From: CAKRHR01 sp964423195
GTDB taxonomy: Bacteria > Bacillota > Clostridia > Lachnospirales > Lachnospiraceae
Assembly: GCA_964423195.1 (NCBI GenBank)
Contig: CAYRDY010000018.1
Coordinates: 1 to 26,979, forward strand
DNA length: 26,979 nt
Direction of reading: 5' to 3'
The position numbers and the translations under genes were made by a program. Under the pieces are notes generated by a model that searched no databases, was not told the DNA's origin, and was given only the letters and a program-made list of their open reading frames with translations. Positions 7,757-16,692 of this stretch are shown here, piece by piece (position 1 is the first letter of the stretch; each line of letters begins with the position of its first letter).

Positions 7757-9644
7757 ACAGGAACCAAAACAGGAAACCAGGGTTGGAAACCCGTTTGGGA
7801 TTCTCAAACGTATTCTTTCCTATGTATTAGAGCGCTATAAAGTCCTATGTATTTTGGTCGTCATCTTTATCCTCCTGAGCTCCGCGGCCAACATCGCCGG
7901 CAATTTGTTTATGCGCTCACTGATCGACGACTATATTCTGCCGTTTGTCAACATGGCGAATCCGGATTTCAGTCCCCTGTTCAGGGCTCTTTGCATCATG
8001 GGCGCGGCTTATCTGGTCGGCGTCATCTCCACATGGGCTTACAACCGCATCATGGTCAATGTGACGCAGGGGACGCTTCGCGACCTGCGCATCGATATGT
8101 TCAAACACATGGAGACGCTGCCAATCAAATATTTTGATACCCACACACACGGCGATGTCATGAGTATTTATACCAATGATATCGATACGCTGAGGCAGAT
8201 GATCAGCCAGAGCATCCCGCAATTGTTTTCCTCTGTGGTCATGATCGTGGGCGTCTTTTTCTCCATGCTGTCTTTAAGCATCCCGCTGACGATCCTCACA
8301 CTGGTTATGGTGACGGTCATGTTATGGGTCACCAAGGGCGTCGCCGCCAAGAGCAGCAAGTATTTTGTCAGCCAGCAGAAAAATCTCGGCAAGGTCAACG
8401 GGTTTATCGAGGAAATGATGGAGGGGCAGAAAGTCGTCAAAGTTTTCTGCCACGAGCAGGAAAGCCTGAAGGACTTCAAAAAATTGAATGACGAGCTATT
8501 TGAGAGCGCGGATAATGCCAACAAGTATGCCAATATCATGATGCCTGTCATGGTGAATATGGGACACATCAGCTATGTGGTGACGGCGATCCTCGGCTCG
8601 ATGCTTGCCATCTCCGGATTCGGCGGCTTCACGCTGGGCGGCCTGGTCTCATTTTTGCAGTTCAACCGCTCATTTAACCAGCCGATCTCACAGGTGTCCA
8701 TGCAGCTCAATTCCATCGTCATGGCTCTGGCGGGCGCACAGCGCGTCTTCGATCTGATCGACGAGAAGTCCGAGACGGACGATGGCTATGTGGAGCTCGT
8801 CAACGCCACGGAGGACGAAAACGGGGAGATGCATGAGGCAGACAGGCATACCGGCACATGGGCATGGAAACATTTCCATAAGGCCGACGGCACCACGACC
8901 TATCAGAAAATGGCGGGCGATGTGGTGCTTGATCACGTCGATTTCGGATATACGGATGATGAGATTGTGCTGCACGATATCGAGGTGTACGCAAAGCCCG
9001 GCCAGAAAGTCGCGTTTGTCGGCGCGACCGGCGCGGGCAAGACCACGATCACCAATCTGTTGAATCGTTTTTACGACATTCAGGACGGCAAGATCCGCTA
9101 CGACGGCATCAATATCAACAAGATCAAGAAGAGCGACCTGCGCCGATCCCTGGGGATTGTGCTCCAGGATACGCATCTCTTCACCGGCACTGTGGCCGAT
9201 AATATCCGCTACGGCAAGCTGGATGCGACAGACGAGGAGGTGCGGGCGGCGGCAAAATTGGCCAACGCGGACTATTTTATTCAGAGTCTCCCGAACGGCT
9301 ATGACACGGTGCTGACCGGCGACGGCGCCAACCTCTCCCAGGGGCAGAGGCAGCTGCTAGCCATCGCCAGGGCGGCGATCGCCGACCCGCCGGTGCTGAT
9401 TCTCGACGAGGCGACTTCGAGTATCGACTCAAGAACCGAAAAAATTGTTCAGGACGGCATGGACAAGCTCATGTCCGGCCGCACGGTCTTCGTCATCGCC
9501 CACCGTCTGTCCACGATCAAAAACTCGAATGTGATCATCGTGCTTGACCATGGCAGGATCATTGAGCGCGGCGATCATGAGAGCCTGATGAAGAAGCGCG
9601 GTATCTATTATCAGCTCTACACAGGGCTTCTTGAGCAATCATAA
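7749..9644 (+). CDS. ABC exporter subunit with canonical nucleotide site (heterodimer partner B)
   Basis: This 631-residue partner has an ABC type-1 membrane domain (about 30-335) and an ATPase domain with Walker A GATGAGKTT (425-433), signature LSQGQ (529-533), Walker B VLILDE (549-554) and switch His585. The catalytic residues missing from the upstream subunit are all present, so the pair forms one canonical and one degenerate ATP site. An acidic insertion of about 45 residues (345-390) separates the membrane and ATPase domains. ATG 7749 is chosen because AAAGGAG (7734-7739) sits nine bases upstream; a TTG at 7740 is in frame. The gene overlaps the upstream stop by eight bases and is the last gene of the operon. 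Confidence 0.94.
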   Translation: MAKQEPKQETRVGNPFGILKRILSYVLERYKVLCILVVIFILLSSAANIAGNLFMRSLIDDYILPFVNMANPDFSPLFRALCIMGAAYLVGVISTWAYNRIMVNVTQGTLRDLRIDMFKHMETLPIKYFDTHTHGDVMSIYTNDIDTLRQMISQSIPQLFSSVVMIVGVFFSMLSLSIPLTILTLVMVTVMLWVTKGVAAKSSKYFVSQQKNLGKVNGFIEEMMEGQKVVKVFCHEQESLKDFKKLNDELFESADNANKYANIMMPVMVNMGHISYVVTAILGSMLAISGFGGFTLGGLVSFLQFNRSFNQPISQVSMQLNSIVMALAGAQRVFDLIDEKSETDDGYVELVNATEDENGEMHEADRHTGTWAWKHFHKADGTTTYQKMAGDVVLDHVDFGYTDDEIVLHDIEVYAKPGQKVAFVGATGAGKTTITNLLNRFYDIQDGKIRYDGININKIKKSDLRRSLGIVLQDTHLFTGTVADNIRYGKLDATDEEVRAAAKLANADYFIQSLPNGYDTVLTGDGANLSQGQRQLLAIARAAIADPPVLILDEATSSIDSRTEKIVQDGMDKLMSGRTVFVIAHRLSTIKNSNVIIVLDHGRIIERGDHESLMKKRGIYYQLYTGLLEQS

Positions 9645-9801
9645 ACGGGGTAAAGCCAGCCACCCGGACTATCCGTGGCGGCGCAGGGATTCACGTTGCT
9701 CTTCACGGTCACAGGGTGGGATAATACCAGTTCGTGAGCGACGGATTCACGCAAAGTTTTTATAAAAATTTGACAAGAATATATTTTTTATTTTTAAATT
9801 A
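9645..9801. other. Intergenic stretch after the exporter operon
   Basis: GCCA/TGGC with CGGA/TCCG (9659-9679) can form a bulged hairpin without a T tract. GGATTCACG occurs twice as a direct repeat (near 9688 and 9743). TTGACA at 9770-9775 could act with TTAAAT at 9794-9799 (18-bp spacing) as a second promoter for the xpaC-like gene. No gene is visible. Confidence 0.4.
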
Positions 9802-9836
9802 TGCTATAATGTCCATGTGGGGCCTCCCGCATGGAC
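9802..9836 (+). promoter_or_regulatory. Extended -10 promoter with overlapping inverted repeat, upstream of xpaC-like gene
   Basis: TGCTATAAT (9802-9810) is an extended -10 element. Immediately after it, GTCCATGTGGG (9811-9821) pairs with CCCGCATGGAC (9826-9836) around GCCT, with one G-T pair. The 11-bp dyad therefore covers the predicted transcription start, as an operator would, or it forms a hairpin at the very 5' end of the mRNA. Confidence 0.65.
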
Positions 9837-9860
9837 ATATTTATATAAGTGAGTGAGATT

Positions 9861-11458
9861 ATGGATTTACATGATTTATCGGATATGGGCAATCAGATTA
9901 AGGATGTCGTCAACGAAGCCTTTGAGACAAAAGATTTCAGGCATTTGAGCCGCAACATCAGCCAGACTGTCAACGAGACGATGGACCGGATCGACAGGGA
10001 AAGCGGCAATGGCTTCTACTACCAGCCGCGGGACGATCGGGGGAATCCGATCTATGGTTCCGGCACACAGGGCGCTCAGGGTTCATCCCAGTGGACAGCA
10101 ACAGGAAGCGCAGGCCAGACTTCCGGACAGACCGCAGGCAATACCTACGGCACAGGCCCGCAGAACACTTACGGCACAGGNNNNNNNNNNNNNNNNNNNN
10201 NNNNNNNNNNNNNNNNNNNNNNNNNNNNNNNNNNNNNNNNNNNNNNNNNNNNNNNNNNNNNNNNNNNNNNNNNNNNNNNNCAGGCAGCAAAAGCGGCTTC
10301 TCCGGAGGCGCTCACGGCGCCTATAACGGCGGCCCGCGCCGCACCTCAGAACATGCATGGCGCGCATCGTCGGGTTCGAGCGGCACTTACGCTCGGACGG
10401 GCGCGGGGCAGACGTCCGGGGGAAATACTCAAAATTATCAGAACCAGGGCGCCGCGTATTCGCCCACTGTCCGGCGCTCAGGTGATGTCTATGACGTTGG
10501 GTTTCCGGTACTTAAAAATCCGCCCGGACGGGTTTCAAGTGTCCTTCTGATGTTCTTTGGCTATGCCTTCAGCGCCATTTTCGCGATTCTGGAAATTATT
10601 CTGATTCTGAACGCGATCATTGTCGCAGGTGGCAGGGGGGCGTTTCTTGCGACGGCCGCGGGATTTTTGCCGGCGCTGATAGCCAGCGTCATCGTCTCAT
10701 TCTGCGGCACCTCAATGCATCAGCGGTTGAACAGATTTAAGTCATATCTGAGGGTACTAAAGGGGAAAACCTTCGCCTCATTTAAGGAGCTGTCCTCCCG
10801 TATCGGCAAAAAGCCTGAATTTGTCCGCAAGGACGTCAGCCATATGATCGACAAGGGTTATTTTCCGGAGGGCCACATCGACGAACAGGGGACCTGTCTG
10901 ATGGTGACCGATCAAATTTATCAGCAATATCTTGAGACGCAGGCCAACGCCAAAGCCCTGCAGGAGGCCGCCGCGGCAAAGGCGGCGGCGGAGGAAGCTC
11001 AGACGACGCCTGAGCAGCGGGCACAGCTGCGCAAGATCGAGGAGGAGGGCAAGCGCTATATGCAGCATATCCGCGAGGCCAACGACGCCATACCGGATAC
11101 CGAGATCAGCAATAAACTGTACCGCATGGAGGCCATCGTCCAGAAAATCTTTGAGTACGCGAGACAGAATCCGGACCAGATCTCACAGCTTCGGCGGTTC
11201 ATGGATTATTATATGCCGACCACCGATAAATTGGTGACGGCCTACAAAGAGTTTGACGCCCAGCAGATTCAGGGTGAGAATATCAAAAACGCCAAAGAGG
11301 AGATCGCAAAGAGTTTGGATATGATCAATGACGCCTATGAAAAGCTCTATGACGGCATGTACATGGAGGCGCGGATGGATGTCTCCAGCGATATCGCCGT
11401 TCTGCAGGCCATGCTTGCGCAGGAGGGGCTGACAGAGAGCGATTTCAAAAAGAAATAG
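9861..11458 (+). CDS. xpaC: XpaC-like protein (5-bromo-4-chloroindolyl phosphate hydrolysis family), interrupted by assembly gap
   Basis: The two visible parts belong to one gene broken by 100 N. Before the gap, 106 codons start at ATG 9861 and end in a low-complexity G/T/Y/Q-rich stretch with the repeat NTYGTG. After the gap (from 10283) 391 codons continue with a G/S/T/Y-rich part, two membrane segments (roughly 10531-10710), a helical domain that looks winged-helix-like (FKELSSRIGKKPEFVRKDV), an alanine/glutamate coiled coil and a helical C-terminus ending DFKKK. This order matches XpaC-family proteins, which sit beside telA in many Firmicutes (xpaC-yaaN in Bacillus). The two halves lie in different frames relative to a 100-base gap, so the true gap length should be 2 modulo 3. 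Molecular function is unknown; an envelope-stress role is inferred from telA. Confidence 0.8.
10181..10280. other. Assembly gap, 100 N of probably unknown size
   Basis: Exactly 100 N interrupt the low-complexity region of the xpaC-like gene. The flanking codons (GG before, CA plus GGC AGC after) need a length of 2 modulo 3, so 100 is a placeholder. A tandem repeat coding for NTYGTG units probably caused the break. Confidence 0.9.
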
Positions 11459-11477
11459 GATAACTTATCCATGGCGG

Positions 11478-11497
11478 TGCGCCGCAGGGGCGTCGCA
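11478..11497 (+). promoter_or_regulatory. Small hairpin between xpaC-like gene and telA
   Basis: TGCG (11478-11481) with CGC (11483-11485) pairs with GCG (11490-11492) and CGCA (11494-11497), with one mismatch and an AGGG loop. No T tract follows, so read-through into telA is likely. Confidence 0.35.
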
Positions 11498-11525
11498 TGA
11501 TGGTTTAACAAGGAGAAAAAAGTCC

Positions 11526-11560
11526 GGAAGTAAAACTTCCAAATCTGTCGTGATGGCGCG
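11526..11560 (+). promoter_or_regulatory. Conserved leader motif, copy A (upstream of telA)
   Basis: This 35-nt element begins with GGAAGTAAA and continues through TCCAAATCT, TGATG and CGCG. It ends 27 bp before the telA ATG. It matches the element at 24501-24535 in 29 of 35 ungapped positions by hand alignment. GGAAGT and ACTTCC within it form a perfect 6-bp hairpin with an AAA loop. I do not recognise the family. Confidence 0.6.
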
Positions 11561-11587
11561 CGTGGGCGTCAGGAAAGAGAGGAAATC

Positions 11588-12910
11588 ATGAGTGAGACAA
11601 TGTACACACAGACGGGAGGACCCGGTGGGATGCCGGCGCAGCAGATGATGCCGGGGGAGTCCGGCGCGATACCGGCACAGCAGACGACAGAACAGGCGGG
11701 CCCAGCGCCGATGCCGGCGCAGCAGATGACAGACGGAAATTTTGGCACCGCGCCGATGCCGGCTATGACGCTGACACTTGATCCGTTTGCCGATCAGGCG
11801 CCTGAAGCGAAAGCCGAGGTGTCCGCTTCCGCTCAGCCGGTCAAGCTGTCCATTGAGGACGAGTATGTGAAATACAATATTTCAGATGAAGAAAAAAAGA
11901 TCATCGAGGATTTTTCAAAGAATATCGATCTCTACAACAGCCAGCAGATCATGCAGTACGGCGCTGCCGCCCAGAAAAAAATCTCTGACTTTTCCGAGCA
12001 GGCGCTGGAGAATGTCAGGTCCAAGGATCTGGGCGAGATCGGCGATATTCTCACCGACTGTGTGAATGAGCTGAAAAGTTTTGATGCTGATGAGGAGGAG
12101 AAGGGTGGCTTTTTCGGCCTGTTCAAAAAGGCATCAAACAAAGTCGATACCATGAAGGCCAAATACGCAAAGGTCGAGTCCAATGTGGACAATATCTGCA
12201 AGATGCTTGAGGACCACCAGATCCAGTTGATGAAAGATTCGGCTATGCTGGATCAGATGTATCAGTTTAATGCCAGTTATTTCAGAGAGCTGACCATGTA
12301 TATCATCGCAGGAAAGAAAAAGCTGGAGATCGCGCAGAAACAGGAGCTCCCGATGATGCTTGAGAGGGCCAGACAGAGCGGCCTGATGGAGGACACCAAC
12401 AAGGCCAACGACTATTCCGCTCTGATCGACCGCTTTGACAAGAAAATTCACGATCTGGAGCTGACGCGCATGGTCTCCATGCAGATGGCGCCGCAGATTC
12501 GCCTTGTGCAGAACAATGATATTCTGATGTCCGAAAAGATTCAGTCGATGATGGTCAACACCATTCCGCTGTGGAAGAGTCAGATGGTGCTGGCGCTCGG
12601 CGTGAACCACTCCAAACAGGCGGCGGAGGCGCAGCGTTCCGTCACGGACATGACCAACGCGCTGCTTCGCAAAAATGCCGAGACATTAAAGATGGCGACC
12701 ACCGAGACCGCCAAGGAGCTGGAGCGCGGCATCGTCGATGTCGAGACGCTGACACAGACCAACGAGATGCTGATCTCCACCATCGACGATGTGATGAAGA
12801 TTCAGGAGGAAGGCCGGACAAAACGCCACGATGCGGAAGTTCAGTTACAGAAAATGGAGACTGACTTGAAAAATAAGATTTTGCAGATCAGCCAGACCAG
12901 GGGTTCATGA
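11588..12910 (+). CDS. telA: TelA/YaaN-family toxic anion resistance protein
   Basis: This 440-residue, almost entirely helical protein belongs to the TelA family, first named for tellurite resistance but widely present in Firmicutes next to XpaC. The conserved region runs from YNISDEEKKIIEDFSKNID (about 98-116) through the LMKDSAMLDQMYQFN and AQKQELPMMLERA segments to the C-terminus. No signal peptide or membrane span is visible, so it should be cytoplasmic or peripherally bound. The first 60 residues are a Pro/Gln/Met-rich tail with the repeat PAQQ preceded by M or I at 15-19, 28-32 and 42-46. The start follows GAGAGG. Its stop overlaps the ATG of a possible start for the next gene (ATGA at 12907). 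The mechanism of the family is not established. Confidence 0.92.
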   Translation: MSETMYTQTGGPGGMPAQQMMPGESGAIPAQQTTEQAGPAPMPAQQMTDGNFGTAPMPAMTLTLDPFADQAPEAKAEVSASAQPVKLSIEDEYVKYNISDEEKKIIEDFSKNIDLYNSQQIMQYGAAAQKKISDFSEQALENVRSKDLGEIGDILTDCVNELKSFDADEEEKGGFFGLFKKASNKVDTMKAKYAKVESNVDNICKMLEDHQIQLMKDSAMLDQMYQFNASYFRELTMYIIAGKKKLEIAQKQELPMMLERARQSGLMEDTNKANDYSALIDRFDKKIHDLELTRMVSMQMAPQIRLVQNNDILMSEKIQSMMVNTIPLWKSQMVLALGVNHSKQAAEAQRSVTDMTNALLRKNAETLKMATTETAKELERGIVDVETLTQTNEMLISTIDDVMKIQEEGRTKRHDAEVQLQKMETDLKNKILQISQTRGS

Positions 12911-12924
12911 AAACGGAGACTTCA

Positions 12925-14964
12925 ATGGAAAATCAAAAGTATTGGAAGAAGTCCGCATGTCCGTATGATTGTCCGGATTCATGCGGGCTTCTTTTAGAGA
13001 CGGACGGCACGACAGTATACCGTGTCAAGGGCGACCCGGATCATCCGGTCACGCACGGCTTTATCTGTCAGAAAATGCAGCATTATGAAAAGACGATCCA
13101 TCATCCGGACCGCATCCTGACGCCGCTTCGACGCATCGGGGACAAGGGCAGCGGCCAATTTCAGGCGATCACATGGGATGAGGCGCTTTGTGAAATCCGC
13201 GACCGGTGGAGAGAAATCATCAGGGTCTATGGCAGCGAGGCGATCCTGCCATACTCATTTGCGGGCAACCTCCATCTCGTTCAGAACAAATGCGGTGATG
13301 CCTTTTTTCACAGGCTGGGCGCATCCCGGCTGGAGAGAACGATCTGCTCCAAGGCCAAGACGGCCGGTTTTTCGCAGATGATTGGCAGAACCGGCGGCAT
13401 CAATCCGGATGATATCAGATACAGTGACCTGATCATTATCTGGGGCAGCAATCTGAACGCCACCATGCTCCATGCGCACGCGCAAGTCGTGGAGGCCAGG
13501 CGGCGGGGCGTGCCGGTGATTCTGATCGAGACTTATCGGACGCCGACAGCGGCGCTCGCCGATGAGGTGATCCTGCTCCCGCCGGGCACCGACGGCGCCT
13601 TAGCGCTCGCGATGGCCAATACCCTAAAGCGGCACCGGCTGACCGACCGCGCGTTTATCAGAGAACACACCAGTGGCTGGCGACATTTTGCCAGCTCACT
13701 GACCAGATATACGCCGCAGTGGGCCGAAAAAATCACCGGCATTCCGGCAGAAACCATTGAGCGCCTCGCGGATGCCTACGGGAGGGCCAGGGCGCCGCTG
13801 ATCATTTTCGGCTCCGGATATTCCCGACAGAGCAACGGCGCCTTGACGACGCGCTGCATCTGCGCGCTTCCGGCATTGACCGGCGCATTTCTCAAAAAGG
13901 GCGGCGGTATCATCGGCAATATCGCCACCGCGGTTGCCTTTGATGTTGATATGGTGCGCCGGCCGGATTTGTTAAAAAAGGAAACGCGTGCGATCAATAT
14001 GAATCAGATCGGCAGCGCTCTGTGCGGCGATCAGGTCAATGCGGCGGGTGAGATCATCGGAAGGCTTGACCCGCCGGTCATGAGCCTGTATGTCTACAAC
14101 TCAAATCCCGTCGATGTGGCGCCGGCACAGAAAAAAGTGATCGCGGGTCTAAAGCGGGAGGATTTATTCACGGTCGTGCATGAGCGCTTTATGACCGACA
14201 CGGCCAGATTCGCGGACATCATTCTGCCGGCCGACACGTCCGTTGAGCACTATAATCTGACCACGCCTTACGGCAATTACGCGGTGTCAGTCACGGCGCC
14301 GGTCATCCCGCCTCCGGGCGAGTGTAAATCCAACTGGGACACCTTCTGCCTGCTGGCAAAGAAGATGGGATTCAGGAATCAATATTTTAAATATACCAAT
14401 GAGGAAATCGTGCGCATGGTCGCCGAGAGGGAAAATGGGATCCGCGCCCGCTGGACGGATGAGGAAAAGGCGGCTTTTGATGGCGGTGAGGCGGTCCTCC
14501 TCCACGCGGACTACGAGATCAACGCCCCGGACGGGCGGATAGAATTTTATTCGCCGCAGCTGGAATTTCCGATGCCCGCCTATGTGCCGTATTCCGGAGG
14601 TGACTATCCGCTCAGGCTCATCGTCGCGCCGAGCGTTTACACGCTCAACTCGACGTTCACGGAGCGCAAGGACCTCGTGGACAGGCGGGGGAGGAGCGTC
14701 TTGAAAATCAACCCGCGGGACGCCTATGAGCGGGGGATAGCCGATGGGAATATCATCGAGGCTTTCAATGACCTTGCGGCTGTGGAGTTCTTCGCGGAGG
14801 TCACGGAGGATGTGCTCGGCGGCACGGTTGTGGCCGAGGGCGTCTACCGTCTGTCCGATTCGATGAATCAGCTGACCGTCAACGCCCTGCTCTCTGAGCG
14901 GCTGACAGATGGCGGCAGGGCATCGACACTGTGCGGCAATACGGTGGACATACGGAAATTGTGA
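12925..14964 (+). CDS. Molybdopterin-dependent oxidoreductase with N-terminal [4Fe-4S] motif (DMSO reductase superfamily)
   Basis: The product is about 679 residues and belongs to the molybdopterin oxidoreductase superfamily. An N-terminal cluster motif CPYDCPDSC followed by a fourth cysteine in GFICQK binds [4Fe-4S]. The WGSNLNATMLHAH region and the C-terminal molydopterin-binding domain (NSTFTERKDLVDRRG, then ATLCGNTVD-like end) are present. A cysteine in TICSKAKTAGF may lie near the metal site, but its role is not certain; no selenocysteine is needed. ATG 12925 has GGAG six bases upstream; ATG 12907 in frame overlaps the telA stop and is a plausible alternative adding six residues. No twin-arginine signal is visible, so it is probably cytoplasmic. 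No partner subunit or cofactor gene is nearby, and the substrate is unknown. Confidence 0.88.
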   Translation: MENQKYWKKSACPYDCPDSCGLLLETDGTTVYRVKGDPDHPVTHGFICQKMQHYEKTIHHPDRILTPLRRIGDKGSGQFQAITWDEALCEIRDRWREIIRVYGSEAILPYSFAGNLHLVQNKCGDAFFHRLGASRLERTICSKAKTAGFSQMIGRTGGINPDDIRYSDLIIIWGSNLNATMLHAHAQVVEARRRGVPVILIETYRTPTAALADEVILLPPGTDGALALAMANTLKRHRLTDRAFIREHTSGWRHFASSLTRYTPQWAEKITGIPAETIERLADAYGRARAPLIIFGSGYSRQSNGALTTRCICALPALTGAFLKKGGGIIGNIATAVAFDVDMVRRPDLLKKETRAINMNQIGSALCGDQVNAAGEIIGRLDPPVMSLYVYNSNPVDVAPAQKKVIAGLKREDLFTVVHERFMTDTARFADIILPADTSVEHYNLTTPYGNYAVSVTAPVIPPPGECKSNWDTFCLLAKKMGFRNQYFKYTNEEIVRMVAERENGIRARWTDEEKAAFDGGEAVLLHADYEINAPDGRIEFYSPQLEFPMPAYVPYSGGDYPLRLIVAPSVYTLNSTFTERKDLVDRRGRSVLKINPRDAYERGIADGNIIEAFNDLAAVEFFAEVTEDVLGGTVVAEGVYRLSDSMNQLTVNALLSERLTDGGRASTLCGNTVDIRKL

Positions 14965-14983
14965 GGGACAAGAGCGGTTCATA

Positions 14984-15029
14984 TTCGGCAGGTTTGTCCG
15001 GAAAATACTGTCCGGGGGAGGTTGCCGAA
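14984..15029 (+). promoter_or_regulatory. Possible stem-loop before the response regulator gene
   Basis: TTCGGCA (14984-14990) pairs with TGCCGAA (15023-15029), and two CCGG blocks inside can also pair. There is no T tract and I see no promoter in the 89-bp gap, so the two-component genes may be read from upstream or from a weak promoter. Confidence 0.35.
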
Positions 15030-15053
15030 AGGGAAATTGTCGGGAGGAATCAA

Positions 15054-16661
15054 ATGTTAAAGGTACTTATTGCGGATGATGAGAAAAATATTTGTCTGAT
15101 GATCCAGAAACTGGTGCCATGGGAAAATTATGGGATGAAGGTGATCGACATCGTCCAAAATGGCATAGACGCCATGCGCGCCATCGAGACATGGAAGCCG
15201 GATGTGGTGATCTCGGATATCCGCATGCCGGGCTATGACGGTCTGGAAATCATTCAGAGAGCCCGCGAATTAAATCTCGACACCGATTTTATCATTATCA
15301 GCGGGTATAAATATTTTGAGTATGCCCACAAGGCGTTAAAGCTGGGGGTTGAGTATTATCTGCTCAAGCCGATCGACAAGAAGGAGCTGTGGGACGACCT
15401 CGAAAAGATTGCGGAGAAGAGAAAGAGCGTGATGGCGACGGCACAGGAGCGCGAAAAGCTCAAGGCGGAGGTCAGCAGCAGCCGCAAGAAGATGCACAAG
15501 CATTTTTTGAGCAATATCATCCGGAAAAATGTCCGCGGCCAGGATCTGGAGATGAGCCGCGTCAACGCGGAATATCAGCTTTCTTTCGAGCAGGGTCGGT
15601 TTACGGCGGTGTTCATCAAGATCGACTGTGAGGAGATCGGCCAGGATCTGACGTCACTCTTAAATATGGCGGAGGATGTCGTCGATAAAATGCTGCAGGA
15701 GGTTGATCTCGAATACATCACCAGCATCATGAAAAGCGGCGTCATCGTTCTGATCAACGAGCGCGAGGAGATGACGGAGACAGCCAGAAATACGATGATG
15801 CTCGCCACTCAGCGCATCAAGTGGGAGCTGGATAAATTTAAGGGGTACCATATGACCGTGGGTATCGGTGGCTCAAAGATGAGTATTTCCGGCATCACGG
15901 ATTCCATCGACGAGGCGGTCAAGGCCATCAAGTGCCGGGGCAAGGTCGGTCTCGACAAAAAGATATTTTACGAGCAGCTCAAGGTGAGGGAACTGCCGCT
16001 GCAGACAATCCTGGGCGAAAAGCAGATTCACGAGATTGAAAATATCGTGGACTCTCTGGATTATGAGACTTTCCACAAGACGTTGACAAAAATGCATGAG
16101 GATGTCCAGGCGGATGTCATGAATTCTCCGGTTGTCATCTATGACTATCTGGAGCATGTCGCACAGATCATTCTCCGCGTGCTGCGCCGAAATCAGATGG
16201 AGGAGAAGATCCTGACAGATCTGGAGACGGACTTGAATCAAATTTTAGATTTTTACGCGCAGACCAGCGACATGGTCTACTATTACAGTATGCGGGTGCG
16301 CAAGTGCTTTGAGGAGATCATCGCCAGCAGAAAAAACAGAAGTCTGCTGCCGATTCGCATGGCCAAACAGTATGTCCAGGAGAATTACAGTCGTCAGGTC
16401 TCTCTGGAGGATGTGGCCGAGGCCATCAACATGAGCCCGGCCTATCTGAGTACGATGTTTAAGAAAGAGATGGGCATCAATTTCAGCGATTTTCTGATCT
16501 CCTGCCGCATGGATGCCGCCAAGAATATCCTGCGCACGACGGATCTGCCGATCAATGAAGTCGCCGAGAAAGTCGGCTACACGGATGCGCGCTATTTCAG
16601 CAAAACCTTCAGCAAAATGGTGGGACTCAAGCCCTCTGCTTACCGGAAACTGTATCTGTAA
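15054..16661 (+). CDS. YesN-type response regulator with AraC-family DNA-binding domain
   Basis: This 535-residue regulator starts with a receiver domain (about 1-120): acidic pocket D8/D9, phosphoacceptor D55 in VVISDIRMPG, switch S83 and K105. A long middle region (about 140-410) has no motif I can name. The C-terminal 100 residues form an AraC-type double helix-turn-helix (RMAKQYVQENYSRQVSLEDV onward, ending KPSAYRKLYL). Start ATG 15054 is set by GGGAGG and by the receiver-domain N-terminus MLKVLIADDE; a longer frame upstream is not coding. It lies 31 bp before the kinase gene, forming a cognate pair. Regulators of this class usually control nearby sugar-uptake genes, and a candidate direct-repeat operator lies at 19237-19268. 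Confidence 0.93.
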   Translation: MLKVLIADDEKNICLMIQKLVPWENYGMKVIDIVQNGIDAMRAIETWKPDVVISDIRMPGYDGLEIIQRARELNLDTDFIIISGYKYFEYAHKALKLGVEYYLLKPIDKKELWDDLEKIAEKRKSVMATAQEREKLKAEVSSSRKKMHKHFLSNIIRKNVRGQDLEMSRVNAEYQLSFEQGRFTAVFIKIDCEEIGQDLTSLLNMAEDVVDKMLQEVDLEYITSIMKSGVIVLINEREEMTETARNTMMLATQRIKWELDKFKGYHMTVGIGGSKMSISGITDSIDEAVKAIKCRGKVGLDKKIFYEQLKVRELPLQTILGEKQIHEIENIVDSLDYETFHKTLTKMHEDVQADVMNSPVVIYDYLEHVAQIILRVLRRNQMEEKILTDLETDLNQILDFYAQTSDMVYYYSMRVRKCFEEIIASRKNRSLLPIRMAKQYVQENYSRQVSLEDVAEAINMSPAYLSTMFKKEMGINFSDFLISCRMDAAKNILRTTDLPINEVAEKVGYTDARYFSKTFSKMVGLKPSAYRKLYL

Positions 16662-16692
16662 ACTTTCATGTGCCGCACGGTGGGAGATATTT

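Noticed and set aside
14931..15053. Upstream extension of the response regulator by 41 codons
   Set aside because: The extension overlaps the oxidoreductase stop, has no family similarity, and ATG 15054 has a strong ribosome binding site and the canonical receiver-domain start.
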